A stretch of DNA of 64,000 bases from Micropterix aruncella (lineage: Eukaryota > Arthropoda > Insecta > Lepidoptera > Micropterigidae), in assembly GCA_944548615.1 (NCBI GenBank), contig OX155962.1, positions 2,569,298 to 2,633,297 of the forward strand. Direction: 5' to 3'. Each line of letters begins with the position of its first letter. Position 1 is the stretch's first letter. Positions 36,601 to 48,480 of this stretch are shown in pieces. A program made the translations under genes and the position numbers. The notes under the pieces are model-generated. The model was not told the origin of the DNA. It was given only the letters and a program-made list of their open reading frames with translations, and did not search any database.

Positions 36601-38229
36601 ACTCCATTGTCTGTATTTTCTAATGATATTGTTCTTTATGCTGAGTTAAATAAAATGTGTTTGAATTTCTAAAATTCTAATACGTTAAACGTTTCAAATT
36701 CTAAATGTGCGTGTTCTCATTTATTTTTTTCTTTGATGTTCCTTTCTTTTTAACACGCTTTTATTAGGTCGACTATGTAATGGAATCTAAGGTAACCATC
36801 TTCCAAGGATCGTACCATTGACCATCTTCCAAGGATCGTAGCGTCATGAAAATTGGCAGTTGTATGTAGTTCTGATGACAATACAATAATATGGTACTGT
36901 CGAGCTGATTTGATGATGGAGTCGTATCATAGCTGTGTTTGGACTTGTTAGAAAAGTCTTGGAATGAACTTTGACCACGATCAGGTTTAAAGGTCTGATG
37001 ATGAAGCCGGACGATAGGCACTGGCATTCCATGATGGAATATCGTATCATAGCCGTATGTATGTCAATATCGTATCATAGCCCAAAAGCGTGTTTTTAGT
37101 GTTTTTTTTAAACTATTAATTTATTTCATTGTTATTCGGTTGCCTTGGTAACTTATGATGTTGTCTTTCATGGGGTAGAACTTGCTGTCTCCCTTCATCA
37201 CTGTGCATTGGTGCTCTGAATAGTAGGCTTATTTATATATGTTAGCAACAGATGCCTATTTTGAATTTGGTATACAGGTTATTTTTTATTTTTTTTATTT
37301 GGTATACAGGATTTAATTTGGTATACAGATAAACTCTATAAAAATATCTCTATATATATATATATATATATATAAATACGATAGATAACACTAATCATTA
37401 AATGTTTTATTATTGTTATTATTGGTAACATATAAGGTTTTTATATTCAATCAGTTCTTTATAAAAAAAACATTCATTATCAATGTTTTAACAAATGGAC
37501 AATTCTATCAGCGTCACCGGCATGTCGCTGGCGCCAAAGGTTGCCAAAACGTACTATGACGTTGAGCAATCTTTTACCAATATGATCAATGATTAGAACA
37601 AAGACGAGAAGCATCCCGACTCGTTGTTGGTCCATGCTTATATCTTCTAATAAGACTACTAATTTATAAACCTGGCTTACGAGATAAATAAGTAGACCTA
37701 CACGTGGATCTCCCCACACTATCCATGGTACATAAAATTATGTTTACATCCCACAAAACCATCGACTAATCACGCTGGAGAATCCATATAAGCTCACCTC
37801 GGGTGTAATTCCTTGCCAGCCGACAGTAACTGTCAACTCGGATTACCAGCTGTCCTTTATTTGACAGTCGGTTGTCTGTCAAAGCTCGCCTTATACATAT
37901 TAAAAATGAATAGTCGCGTTGTGCCTTCGGGACGGCGGCACAGAAGTGATTATTGTTCGGCCGGAGCACGCTTTCCCTTCAAACAGGCTGAACAAAACTT
38001 TCTTTTTTTTTTATATTTTTTTTTGAATTGGCTAAATAACTTTTGAGGCTTTTTACAGAAAGCGGAGAAGATGACCTCTCTTGAATTGTATGCACCAGTC
38101 AAAGCCTATACAGTTTTATTGAAGGGTTTTAAAAGTCTTTTGGCGTGGAAACATATGTAAGTAGGGTTTGGTAAAAAATCGATTTGGTAAAATTTTTTTG
38201 CTCAAAATATTTTATATCCAGTGGATCCG
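36601..38229. other. Unassigned interval
   Basis: 36792-36843 is a tandem pair of ACCATCTTCCAAGGATCGTA, and 37350-37372 is a short TA run. The ORF at 37480-37719 (minus) and the GC-richer 37780-38000 show no recognisable domain. Confidence 0.5.
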
Positions 38230-38620
38230 TCTGGAATTAACCATCAGAATACCTCTTTCCTCACGACAGATCAACATCTACCCCCGCTGCTTAGGCGACA
38301 GTATATTTCCATAGTCTCCAGATTCCTTCAGCAATTAGTCAGAGTGCACAACTGATAGGCATCGCCGAATGGTGCGTAAACCGTTCAGTAGCGCCGGGAT
38401 GCAATCCCACCAGGAAAACCAGACCACCAGCCGTGAGGCCTGAGACGCGAGAGTAGCCTTCCGCACGAGGAGGGTAGCCTTCCGCACGAGGAACCCAGGG
38501 TAGCCTTCCGCACGAGGAGGCTTCTGAATATGAGCTGAATCGTGATTTGAGCCGATCCGTCAACAAAATGGATCTTATGACCCAAGTTGCCCGAAACCAT
38601 TCGCCACCCGGCCCTTCAAA
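38230..38620 (+). repeat. Family 2 copy with three tandem 21-26-bp units
   Basis: TCTACCCCCGCTGCTTAGGC and GAGTGCACAACTGATAGGC match the copies at 23.4 and 27.75 kb. Inside, GTAGCCTTCCGCACGAGGA occurs three times in tandem at 38453, 38474 and 38500. Confidence 0.75.
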
Positions 38621-38639
38621 AAAAACAGTGTTGTATAAA

Positions 38640-38990
38640 TTAAAAAAAAAACGGTGTTGTCGCCCCAAGACTTTTCCGGCAAACAAATAAGGCCTCCCCC
38701 CCCCCCCGCCCTTCCGCGCTAAGCTCCTCAACCGCCCAACACCACCCCCCGACACAGCCCCCAATCCCCCTCTTCCCCCGCCAACTTCCCCCTTCCGACG
38801 CCATCCCCACACCCCCAACCAACCCCCTTCCCTCCCAATCCGATACTGATAGTTTCAAGTGATTGTGATAGCAAATGTAGTATATTTGTATAATTTTTGT
38901 TATATCTCTGTGGTATTAAGATGGCTATTTTCCAATTCCTACAGCCGTTTTTTGTGTCTCTTGTATAAAAGATATTCAAACCAAAATGTG
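38640..38990 (+). repeat. Family 1 copy with long C-rich tract
   Basis: The core GTCGCCCCAAGACTTTTCC (38659 on) is followed by a pyrimidine-rich tract (38692-38840, runs of up to 10 or more C) and then GTGATTGTGATAGCAAA, as at 7.6 kb. The large minus-strand ORFs here come from the G-rich strand and are not genes. Confidence 0.75.
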
Positions 38991-38999
38991 GTTTACAAT

Positions 39000-39184
39000 G
39001 TGGTTTGTCTCTAAGTACAATATTTATATAAATACCTATTAAGGTATAAGATATGAACGTCGGTATTGCAAGGTATGAACGTTGAAAATCCAAGCGCAGA
39101 TTTTCTAGGTTATATAGAGGAAACAACATTTTGCAATATTTTCAATCAAAAGTTAGGCGGTACGAAGTTCGCCGGGTCAGCTAG
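39000..39184 (+). mobile_element. Helitron 3' end
   Basis: 39152-39184 ends GCCGGGTCAGCTAG followed by T, the same terminus and hairpin as the Helitron at 32808 but on the other strand. The body just upstream matches 26128-26266. The 5' boundary is not seen. Confidence 0.85.
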
Positions 39185-39607
39185 TATTTAAATATATAAA
39201 TATGTAATTAAGATAGGATGCCAAATTTATCTATAGTCTATTTGATTAGCATGGGAATTGGCACACTAGAAATCTTACAGTGGTTTGAAGAATAGCCCCC
39301 CTGGAGTTAGGGTTAGACGGTGGCGTATACCAATTACCTGGCTATAACTTCGACCAATTAGCGGTCGGCAAGAGCGGTTGCGGCCGCGAGGTTAGGCGAT
39401 GCGGTAGGCGGTGCGGCAAGCGATCCAAGCGCGAAACGTCGTCGCTGCGTCGAAACCCCAGCGGTAATGAGGGCAGTGCGGTTTCCCTCTAATGATGGCG
39501 GTCTTAAAAACCGCAGCCAGTATCTCACATAGACGAGAAATCGAGCATGGGAGCAGCTCGGAGGAATGTTGATTAGACGCTTTATAACGGCAGGATGCGT
39601 ACAGCTG
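39185..39607. other. Unassigned interval
   Basis: 39290-39480 is GC-rich, with repeated GCGG and GGCGATGCGG motifs but no ORF with a domain. Confidence 0.5.
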
Positions 39608-39712
39608 TTAAGGGCTCTCTAGACGATCAAGCATGCTTGTCAAGCATCGCGTCGCGGGCTGGGAGGGGATCGTAAACCGCAGCAAAAATGTTTTTTTTAA
39701 ATATATTTATGA

Positions 39713-39826
39713 AAAATGCCTAATTTTGTAGTTTTATACCAGGGAGTTACGTCATTCATTAATCAATTACGTCTAATTGACGTGACTCCCTGGTATAAAT
39801 GGGTATAAACTACAAAATTAAGCATT
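39713..39826. repeat. Hairpin inside the foldback element
   Basis: The outer arms AATGCCTAATTTTGTAGTTT and AAACTACAAAATTAAGCATT, plus the inner arms CAGGGAGTTACGTCA and TGACGTGACTCCCTG, form a 114-bp hairpin directly beside the solo LTR. Confidence 0.8.
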
Positions 39827-40432
39827 TGTGAGGGACTACCCCTCACTAGACTCCAAGTTGTTCGGTGTGAGGTGGTGGTATCAACTTAAGAGTTAACTCC
39901 GTATTGGAAGGCGGTTTTGAGTGAAGCAGAAGGTATTTATTGAATAGTTTGAAAGTTTGATATTGCTAGTTATAACGCTTCCCGAATAGGTTATGTTGTC
40001 GCGAGTTTATTGATGCGCGACTGCAGTTACGAGGGTATATGGATGAGGATTATATTTTTTCTGCTCCTAGTATCTTGTACTGGGCACGGCTCGAATCTGT
40101 GGGATTGCAGACTGATGCTTCGTGACTGGGAAAGATAAGGAAAGGAAACCAAGGAGCCGGATTCGTTGAGCGACCTCGTGAGAGGGGTACCGAGTATGCC
40201 GTCGCAACCTTGGGGGAGGTGATCACTCGGGGAATAATACTTTAATTGCTTTTCCGCCAGTTTATGTAGGCCGGGAAATGATGCAATCCGAAATATTCCG
40301 AGTAAAGGTATTGTTTCATCGTGCTGATTAATCGCTTCACGAGTAAAAATAATAGCTGAATTGTGTCAGTGTATTTCACTGGAAATCGATACATTTGTTG
40401 ATCTCATGTAACGGTACTTAAGGGCCGTTTCA
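39827..40432 (-). mobile_element. Solo LTR with CATT duplication
   Basis: On the minus strand it starts TGAAACGGCCCTTAAG and ends CCCTCACA, matching the LTR at 31620-32238. CATT flanks both sides (39823-39826, 40433-40436), a 4-bp TSD of a Ty3/gypsy-like size. No PBS or interior follows, so it arose by recombination between two LTRs. Confidence 0.88.
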
Positions 40433-40549
40433 CATTTTTGGTAAATATTACAAAAAAATATTTGCATATTTCCTGCGGTTTACGATCCCCTCCCTGCCCA
40501 CGACGCGAAGCTTGTCAAGCATGTTTGATCGTCTACAGAGCCCATTAAT

Positions 40550-40744
40550 GGATTCCTAGACGATCGAAATTGCGTGTCAAGGGCGTGCATTTTTCGTGCT
40601 TGACAAGCAATATTGATTATCTAAAACTAAGCTTGATGGCTTGATAAGTAATCTACGTGCTGTGGAAAATGCTTGATGATAATTTATATTTCTGCAATGC
40701 TTGTCAAGCCTTGCTTGACCGTCTAGAGTAATGCTTATCAAGCA
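40550..40744. repeat. Cluster of CTTGTCAAGC inverted motifs
   Basis: TAGACGATC, GCTTGACAAGC and CTTGTCAAGC recur in both orientations, related to the arms of the foldback at 39608-40549. They are probably further ends of the same DNA-element family. Confidence 0.65.
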
Positions 40745-40880
40745 AGTCCCGTCCGTTTAGAAGTTACAATGGAATAAAGGAACGGAAAACATACATAAAT
40801 GAACCCTGCACACATTACACTTCTTTTTTGTTGAGTAGTCGTGTAAAAATTAATATCAGCGAACTGTCAAATGTATTTTG
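40745..40880 (+). repeat. Family 3 fragment
   Basis: TTTAGAAGTTACAATGGAAT, AACGGAAAACATACAT and TGAACCCTGCACACATTACA match the copies at 3.3/4.2 kb (inverted) and 45.0 kb. Confidence 0.8.
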
Positions 40881-41770
40881 AGATTATGAATGTTTTTTTG
40901 AGAGAAAACATTATTGTTAGGACAGAAAATAGAGGAGTAATCCTGTAAAACTGAAACACCAGTCATATAACGTGTAAAATGCACAGAAAAGTTATTTTTG
41001 TTACAAGGTCCAATATTGTCCAAAATCGACCTCTCGACTAGTGTAACGGTGAAAACAGAATTTCCCTTGTATTCTCATTAGACAAATCAATTGATTCATC
41101 AAAGCGACCAGAAAAAAGTGTGTTGGACGGTAATCTGTCTACGTCGCTTGATGAGTGAGAGTTTTTAATTAAAGGCGACCTCTGATACCTGTAATGCCGC
41201 TGTGGGAACGAATTACATTCATACGTGGTCGATAGCCACTAATTCATAACGACATGTGTCCGTCGAGAGGAGGAAGTTATCTTTATTTATGACGTCAAAG
41301 CCGGATTCTGTCTTTGTTTATCATTATGTGCCTCGTCAGACTTTCACAATATTGCATGGTTGGGCCTACTTAAATTAATATACAAGAAATTACACATATT
41401 ACATTGATATAACATTGCTCAATGCTGTTCTATTTTTGGCAGCTAGGATTTTACTACGAAACGCAACGTGAAGATGGCACGTATAGTTCCAAACATTGAA
41501 TAATATTCTTTTATGTTCAGCAGCCCAATATATGACTTAAACACGCCTTTACCGTATCCTATCTCAAAATAAAATAAAAATATAGTAACGAACGAATTTT
41601 AGAATCACAGATCTTAATAATTATCAGCCTATATAAAAATGCGATACATACACATAATAATTAAATATTATTATTGTTACCATTAGTTAAATTATAGCTT
41701 TTTTTCATAATCCTCCCCTCCCCCCACCCCTCTAGAAGTTTAAGACCATTTCCAGACTGAAGTATATCTA
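40881..41770. other. Unassigned interval
   Basis: No gene or recognised element. Confidence 0.55.
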
Positions 41771-41773
41771 TCT

Positions 41774-41832
41774 GTGTGTGTGTGTGTGTGTGTGTTTGTG
41801 TGTGTATGCGTGTGCATGTGGGTGTGTGTGTG
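41774..41832. repeat. (TG)n microsatellite
   Basis: Mostly TG dinucleotides with a few interruptions, directly before a family 1 copy. Confidence 0.95.
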
Positions 41833-42510
41833 TATTCATCCACGATAGCGCCCAAACGCTTTCGACTTGCTGATCGACCTATTTTATGAAATAAACATTC
41901 TGATGAAATAAATCCTTGGCTACTCGCCGGGAAAGACTTGGGGTAACACAAGCGTTTTTCTTATTTTTAAAGTTGATAATCCAAAGAAATATCATTGGCT
42001 TTTTTAAAGTAGATTACTTTTTAAAGTATAATTTCATGAATGCTGTCTAATTCCTTCAGAAAATAAATAAATAAAATACTCAGGAAAAGATTCAGATTTG
42101 TTGATTCATGCGGCCCATGATCTAAGGTAAACTTCAAATCTCATAAGATGTCATTTGTGACATCATATGTGTGTGAGTATTTCTCCACGATAGCGCCCAA
42201 ACGCTTTAGACTTGCTGAACGACTTTGTTTATGAAATAAATATTTAGATGAAGTATGTCCCTGGCTAATTGCCGGAAAAGTCTTGAGGTGACACAAGCGT
42301 TTTGATTATTTTTCGAGTTGATAATCCAAAGAATTATCATTGGCATTTCCAACATATATTTTTTGTAAATTATAATTTCATGAATGCTGTCTAATTCCTT
42401 GAGTAATATATAATACAAAGGAAAAGATTCAGGTTTGTTAATTCCAGTGGCACATGACGTAAGGTAAACACTTCAAATCTCGTAAGATGTCAACGCGCGG
42501 TTATGTACAA
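41833..42510 (-). repeat. Two tandem family 1 copies
   Basis: 41833-42165 and 42170-42510 are diverged direct copies. Both contain CGATAGCGCCCAAACGCTTT, the reverse complement of the CCCCAAGAC core, GTTGATAATCCAAAGAA and AATTTCATGAATGCTGTCTA. They show the longest form of family 1 in the window, about 340 bp. Confidence 0.85.
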
Positions 42511-43700
42511 AAATAAATATGGTACCAACTGGTACAGCAGAGCATATTAATCTACCTTCCCATAATTCGTTAGTTTTCGAGTTAATAATATACGTTTTTA
42601 GAAACAATTAAAATTAACTCCCTCAACGTAGGACATATTTATTTATTTAAGAATTAAATACTATAAAACATTGATTAGCTTACAAAAATAACAGGAACCG
42701 AATGGCAAATCCTTAACCTTTTGTTTATTTGTTTCTGTCACGCAACTGGGACTAGTCCGTTCTAGGTGGACATGACTACATCAAGTTTGCTTGATGGACA
42801 ATCAAGTTTGCTTGATTGCTTGGTTGCTTACAAAAGTTTTAGTAAAAAGCTAATAACACTAAATTGCCCTAAAATGTGGTCTTCAGAATAAAATAAAAAA
42901 AATAATATTTAAAAAATAATAAAAGGTAATATAATAAATAAAATGCAATTCCATTATAGGCAATAAATATAATATAAAATTCGATTAAATAATATAAATA
43001 AAGTTATATGCGAGAAGAGAAAGAAACAGTCATTAATATTTAATATATGTTATAAAGTAATATAGGATTTAATATAAAAATACATAGTCAAAAAAGTATA
43101 ATTCATTGTCAAAGTCAAATATTTCTTGGTAGTTAGTTCAATGTTAAAATATACTCAACATACACGTTTAAAAATAATGTTAATAATATGTTGGGTCATA
43201 TGGCCCAGAGTTCGTAAATAAAACGAAGGAGTAAAAACAATTATTCTAAGGCAAAACCAAACTGTATACACACTAAAAGGGTTGGGAAGCTATCTCTCAA
43301 TCGTACGAGTGTCTGTAGTAATAGATTCTGATTCTCCATCAAGGGCGTACCCAGGATCTGAACTAAAACAGGTAACTCTTATTAGGTTCAAGGAAAAATA
43401 GGGGCCAAAATATGAAACACGACGATTTATTACAAAATAAAACTCAAAACTATCGAAAAACTGCGTTTACGATGGCCACACTAAAAGTTCCTAAAATAAA
43501 TAGCAAAAAATACAATGAATGGCCAAAATTCAATTCATTGTTTCTTAAAATATTCTCCAGGAGCACATATTACGAATACACATTTTTGTACATATTCATA
43601 AGAAATCTTTTTTTCCTCCCTGGTGACCTCGGAATCATGTTTTTCATATTCGTCGACAGCTCTTTTTTCAGTAAAGACTAATGTAAAGAAATAATTAATT
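42511..43700. other. Unassigned interval, possible LINE 3' UTR
   Basis: 42640-43150 begins with ATTTATTTATTTAAG and has an AACTGGGACTAGTCCGTTC block like the LINE 3' UTR at 8.6 kb, so it may be a minus-strand LINE tail. AAGGGCGTACCCAGGATC near 43341 looks like a repeat end. The ORF at 43412-43681 is unrecognised. Confidence 0.35.
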
Positions 43701-43715
43701 ATTGTTTCCCTTTAC

Positions 43716-43870
43716 CTGATAGTGAGGCCAAGCATTTCCAGTCATAACAGGAATTCTCCCCTTGTACGATCGATTCTGAAGATATGGTGATAATAAACTT
43801 AAAAGCTCTTCGAATGGAGATATGCTCATTCTAAAGTAATCAAAAAAAATTTTTGGTTGGTTTTCAAGGC
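43716..43870 (-). pseudogene. Harbinger-type nuclease fragment
   Basis: The minus strand encodes DYFRMSISPFEELLSLLSPY, then LQN..YKG, and ends HYQ at a splice-donor-like CAG|GTAAAG (43716/43715). A fold-specific N-terminal FRMS..FEELL.L..PY pattern is typical of PIF/Harbinger (HARBI1-like) DDE nucleases. Upstream, a run of eight T breaks the frame. The catalytic part is not found nearby, so this is a fragment or an isolated exon. Confidence 0.55.
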
Positions 43871-44455
43871 TTCATTTTTTAAACGAAAATAATTCCCATC
43901 GGGAGTTCATAATAGTAATAAATAGATGAACCCAAAATGTTCATTGTTTCTTTTTCCTGTATCTTCTTAGCAATAACATTTATTTTTACGATCCATGTTA
44001 CCACCTAGTTTACAAAATACGGTCAGTACGGTTGACGGTTGTCGAAGGAATGGTCACCCGAATAGTGGAAGGGAGATGCCTTGCCGCACGAAATCGCATC
44101 GCAGCAATTCGAGTCGCAGTTTTCTGCGCTGCGAATTCGCATCGCGCCGGTTCGCAGTTTTGTGTGCAAAGCCATAAATCTATGTTTCGTCACCTGAGGT
44201 GACGTGACCATCTATGTTTACACACCAAATTTGATGCCCTGTGATGAATCTAGTAAGCATGGTAATGCACAAAGAGACGCGAGAAATATCACGAATTTCG
44301 AGAAATTATTTTGGGGTATATTTCACATGATTGATAAATATTGTTGTCATTAAGTATATTTATTTAATTAGTAATTATAATTTTGTTCGTTAGGTAATTA
44401 TGAAGTAAGCCTGTCTTAGTACGAACCTTTCGCCTAGTTAGGTTAGGTCTTAAGC
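43871..44455. other. Unassigned interval
   Basis: 44080-44170 carries repeated GCATCGC and TTCGCAGTTTT motifs in partial inverted arrangement. No gene. Confidence 0.5.
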
Positions 44456-44643
44456 CTAGCGCGCACTTAGGGCGGCCAGGCCGCGGCGGCCAACGAGATC
44501 CTACGAAATGTATGGAATCGTCAACCGCGCGCACTACGCCGCGCGGCCAAAGTGCGCGCGCCGGCCGGCGATTCCATACATTTCGTAGTATCTCGTTGGC
44601 CGCCGCGGCCTAACCGCTGCGGCCAGGCCGCAAGTGCGCGCTG
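44456..44643. mobile_element. hAT-like hairpin MITE
   Basis: The 188-bp element is almost wholly self-complementary. The 43-bp inner arms (about 44479-44521 and 44570-44612) differ at one position and contain AACGAGATC and AAATGTATGGAATCG. The outer ends read TAGCGCGCACTT and, inverted, CAGCGCGCACTT. GGTCTTA (44446-44452 and 44644-44650) flanks it, close to the 8-bp TSD of hAT elements. It is very GC-rich against an AT-rich background. Confidence 0.8.
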
Positions 44644-44739
44644 GGTCTTAGGGTAGTCAAAGGAATGTATATTAAAAATATAAACCAATAAACAAATAAA
44701 GTAAGACTTTTATATATAATTACAGAAAGACTTTTATAT

Positions 44740-45100
44740 ATAATTATTTTTATTACGGTTTTTTATAACATATTTTTGGTTTATATATTTGTCCATAGAG
44801 ATACATTAATATTTCCAGAATGTACTCAATCAAACCTTTAATTTGACAATAAACATGATATATTTATGTTAAATTATTGACATTTGGACATTTAGACAAC
44901 TACTTAATTAAAATTTGGACAGTTAAGGTAACTCATGATACTAGGGATGACATAAGGATTCTAACAAAACCACGCTTTTAAATTGGTTCAAACATTTAGA
45001 AGTTATGGTGGAATAAAGAAACGGAAAACCTAATAGATGAACCCTGAACAAATTATGCTCCTTTTTTGTCGGGCAGTCGTTTAATAAATGTAATTTTGGT
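44740..45100 (+). repeat. Family 3 copy, uninterrupted
   Basis: The longest continuous copy here. It includes ATTTTTATTACGGTTTTTTA, TTGACATTTGGACATTTAGA, GTGGAATAAAGAAACGGAAA and the TCGGGCAGTCG end block. No ORF. Confidence 0.85.
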
Positions 45101-45904
45101 TAAAAAAAAATAAAATAACATGAAATATTTCAGCAGCTACATCTTACATTAAAATGGCCAAATTCATTGAAAAAACATCCCAAAACATCACATTTTTGTA
45201 ATTCTACTTTAATATTTTTATTACAATATCCCTTATTTCAAGACGCCGCCGGCCTAATTTTCTTTCGGATTTAGGACTAAAATAATCAAATTTACTAGTG
45301 CGTGTTATTTAATAGACTACTCCCCTAAACTGCATGTATTACATTATTATTATTATTATATACAGTACACTACACTTCTTGCCCCTCGCTGGGTACTTCC
45401 TTGTACAGAGAGAAAAAATGTACGTGGGCTTTTATCGCCTTATATTTTGATTGGTAGGTGTATCATCGACCTTGAATCCTATAAAACAACACCCGTAAAT
45501 ACACTCATAAAACAACACCCGTAAATACGTAGTTAATACTATTATAGTACGACCATAAATCTAATGCGCTATTCAATATGGGTGTATTTGAAGCGCATGA
45601 TTGGCGTAATTGGCGCCTTTTATAGATGCGGGGAATTACATGTCGTAATCCTTTCCCGGGCCACTCGTATTCGCGCACCGATTGCCAGTTATTAATCATA
45701 CATTATTAATTATCTTACTGGCAATTCAGGCGCGTTCACAGCCAGCGCGTGACGTCATCGGACTATCAGCCGCGTTAACGAGGGTGACGGAGGGTTCAAA
45801 CGAATTTATTCTAACAGCCCATTTGGACGCTGCTGACGAGACTAATGAGCGCTGGCTAAATATGGCAAAAGGGCTACTTTCAGCATTTGACATAGCCACG
45901 TTCG
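45101..45904. other. Unassigned interval
   Basis: 45480-45530 has a tandem pair of ATAAAACAACACCCGTAAAT. The ORF at 45682-45948 has a hydrophobic start but no domain and runs into repeat sequence. Confidence 0.5.
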
Positions 45905-46330
45905 CATTCGAAATTCACGAAGTTAATAATAATAAACTCTTTATTTAACCTCTAAAACATGGAACACAAAAAGGAGAGCTTATTTACACATTGCAATATC
46001 TTACAACTAACCTAATCACGGGCAGTGTTACATACGTGCGTTGTAGAAATAAATATTAATAAGTTTACATAAAATATAAACTACTATATTTAAACTAAAA
46101 ACGCCCGAGGTGAGGAAATTGGGAGAAGAGAGGGAAAGGGAGAGGGAAAGGGAAGGACTTGCTAATTCTTATAAAAGTAGTATTTTTTTAGGTGAGTCTT
46201 GAGTGATTTCAAAGTAGGCGAGTTAGAATATTTGCTAGAAAATCGTTCCAAGAGTCTTGCAGCATGTAAGCAGATAAAGTAAGAGTCTAAATCAGCATTA
46301 TGCCAGGAGATTGTTATATAAATTAAAATT
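45905..46330 (-). mobile_element. LINE 3' end
   Basis: On the minus strand a short C-terminal ORF2 segment (LLERFSSKYSNSPTLKSLKT, then HLKKYYF, stop near 46168) is followed by a UTR and an AATAAAG..TTATTATTATTAA tail near 45905. It fits a CR1/Jockey-group LINE truncated at its 5' end. Confidence 0.55.
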
Positions 46331-46499
46331 TAACATGGCGACGATCGCGTTCGGAATCCAAATATTTCATTCGCGATATTCGCAATTCAAATTATTCCTA
46401 GCGGTGTTAAATTAAATTAGCGACCTGCTAAATTTAAGTTTAGCATAGCGCCGCCGTTCACGATGTTCCTGATTTAAATTAGGCGTGACGACGTTGGTA

Positions 46500-47195
46500 T
46501 CCCAACTTCGCGATATTCCTCATTTGACCTTGGGTCGGCTTAACTCACGGTTCAAGTCCCATCCGGTAGCCTCCTCGAAGAGGGAAAAACCGGGAAAAAG
46601 ACGAACCTGGAAAGACTGTTTAAAAATTGTCATGGATGTGTTGTGAACAGGTGGGATCGGATCCTCTGGGGGACGACCTCGAGCGCTGCTAGGCGCTCTG
46701 CGCATCGTGCGGCGTTATCTAATCGACTGTGCACTTTGGCGACTTCTCAGAGGGGAGGGGGGTGAAAATGGTCTTATATGTTTCATACCACGATGTATGA
46801 ATTTCATACGTTTCGACTGAATTACTGCTAACATTAGGTCTACCTAAGTCGTTTACGCGGCCTCTAGGCCGCGCAAACGACTTCGAACCTGCAACCAGAC
46901 TGGAGAACGGACAAATTGCGGTAAGGCCGTAAACTCTCACGGGCATGCTGGCGGACTGTGTTTTCCCCTAACATTATAATGATTGGTTCAACCATTTATA
47001 TTGGATCGCACATTTTTAATCTTAATTCAATTTGTTTTGATTTTAGGAGATGGGTGACGGGGGCCTAATTTTCTCTTTGTACCAGGTCTTTTGACCACCT
47101 AGCTACGCCACTGCTGCGTACACTAACGTTATAACCTCCTGAGGTAGTGGGTTCGCCCTTTATAGTTGACAACTCTAAAAGGTCCTAATTTAGAT
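46500..47195 (-). repeat. Family 2 copy
   Basis: The blocks appear in reversed order relative to 22.9-23.7 kb: CGGTAGCCTCCTCGAAGAGG, then TAATCGACTGTGCAC, then the GGCGGACTGTGTT block, then GTGGGTTCGCCC..GTTGACAACTC. It contains a hairpin (46846-46883). Confidence 0.75.
46846..46883. repeat. 18-bp hairpin in family 2
   Basis: AAGTCGTTTACGCGGCCT (46846-46863) pairs with 46866-46883 with one mismatch and a two-base loop, nearly a full palindrome. A shorter form (AGGTCGCGTAAACGACCT) is in the 55.5-kb spacer. Confidence 0.88.
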
Positions 47196-47689
47196 TTGAC
47201 ATTTCAAGCTTATCATTCGCCATTTTTAATTAGCGTTACGGCGTTCGAAGTGATAATTTATAATCGATACTTATCAGTGCTATTATGTTTTGCAAATATC
47301 TATAATTATAAATTACGTTTCTGGCACGGCAAAGCCGCTACACATTTCCTCGCCCGTCTCCATCCACTCTACTTTTATTGTGCATCGTGCGCCGCGCGCA
47401 AAACTAATCAAAAGTGTATCTGATAATGGGCAGGTAACACGGAAAGGGTCGAGACATTCTCCCGTCTCGTCGGCTCACTCGGCGATCGCGGATGCTGCCA
47501 GCTTACAAGCTCTTAAACGATCAGAGAAAGCGGCTGACCCGAGCGGGCGTTAAGAGCTTCAGATCTTCAACCGTAGAATCAATCTCAGTTAAGAATGTTA
47601 ACGAGCAATGACGATACAATGCCCCAATGGATCCAAGTAGTGCGTGAATTGGAAACTTGATAAAGTGCTTCCGTTTCAGAATATGAATA
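47196..47689. other. Unassigned interval
   Basis: 47320-47560 is GC-richer with short ORFs but no domain. No gene is called. Confidence 0.5.
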
Positions 47690-47990
47690 CATTTAAAACA
47701 AAACAAAAACGGTTATGTCACCCCAAGACCTTCCCGGCAAATAGACAAGCCCCACCCGCAAACACCCTCCTACCCTTTCTCATCCCCTTACCCCCCCTTC
47801 CACCGTGTGGAACAACTCCATCTCCCCTCGCGTTTGGGGACAATTCGCTTGTTCCCAAAGCGAATTGAAACATGAATCAATTTTCGAAAAAAGATCATAT
47901 TCTGCCCTTAAATAAAGGGAGAATAAAAAGTGTGACGGGAAAGAATGATCAAAGTCCACGCGGTGACGGTGGACTTTGATCATTCTTTCT
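47690..47990 (+). repeat. Family 1 copy ending in a hairpin
   Basis: TCACCCCAAGACCTTCCCGG starts the copy at about 47717, followed by a C-rich strip. 47940-47959 and 47969-47988 form a perfect 20-bp hairpin (core GATCAAAGTCCAC) with a nine-base loop. Confidence 0.75.
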
Positions 47991-48157
47991 TATCAGGTCC
48001 AGAGGTGGGGTACCTCGATGACTCTCCGGTTAAAGCTGAGGAGGAGCTGTGATGGAAAATACTGATCAAGACCACTGACTTTTCCACGTTTTCTTTTTTT
48101 TAAGCGGTATAATTTAAGAAAAATGTATTTTTTTTTTAAGGCGCTGATATACGACTT

Positions 48158-48480
48158 TAATGATTTTAAACTGATAATTACGTCTAAACGAGTACTGCTT
48201 ACGATTCGAAAAAAATATATGTTAAACAAGAATATATACCTAATATTCTAATCTGTGAATATTTTAGATTTTGTTTATATTACATAGTGTAATTAATTTG
48301 GGAAATGAGGTCTAACCGAACACAAGAACGATAATTACGCAACTAGTATCTAGTGTATTATTATGTAACCTGCACTATTTTAAAGATAATTTAATTATCT
48401 ATCTTCTTATCTGTGTTTTTTTTCGAAAAGTCAAAGAATAATATCCGATTTTGCTTATTCGAACAAAATTGGTGCGCGAG
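48158..48480 (+). repeat. Family 4 dispersed repeat, copy 2
   Basis: Aligns with 7978-8294. The 8295 hairpin is not present here; the copy continues instead into GTGCGCGAG and unrelated GC-rich sequence. Confidence 0.85.

Larger units (their letters stand above)
39608..40549. mobile_element. Foldback element with 75-bp arms
   Basis: Left arm 39608-39682 and right arm 40474-40548 are inverted copies with about 67 of 74 matches, and looser pairing continues inward to about 39719 and 40433. Both arms carry TAGACGATCAA and GGGAGGGGATCGTAAACCGC. A solo LTR and a small hairpin occupy the centre. Confidence 0.8.

Noticed and set aside
37480..37719. 79-codon hydrophobic ORF on the minus strand
   Set aside because: It looks protein-like in part but has no recognisable family, no splice partners and no upstream context.
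38339..38858. Gly-rich ORFs on the minus strand
   Set aside because: They arise from the G-rich strand of a family 1 C-tract and from family 2 sequence.
45682..45948. 88-codon ORF with a signal-peptide-like start
   Set aside because: It runs into the LINE 3' tail at 45905 and has no domain.
47290..47560. Possible host exon in GC-richer DNA
   Set aside because: The ORFs are short, overlapping in frames, and lack domain or convincing splice structure.
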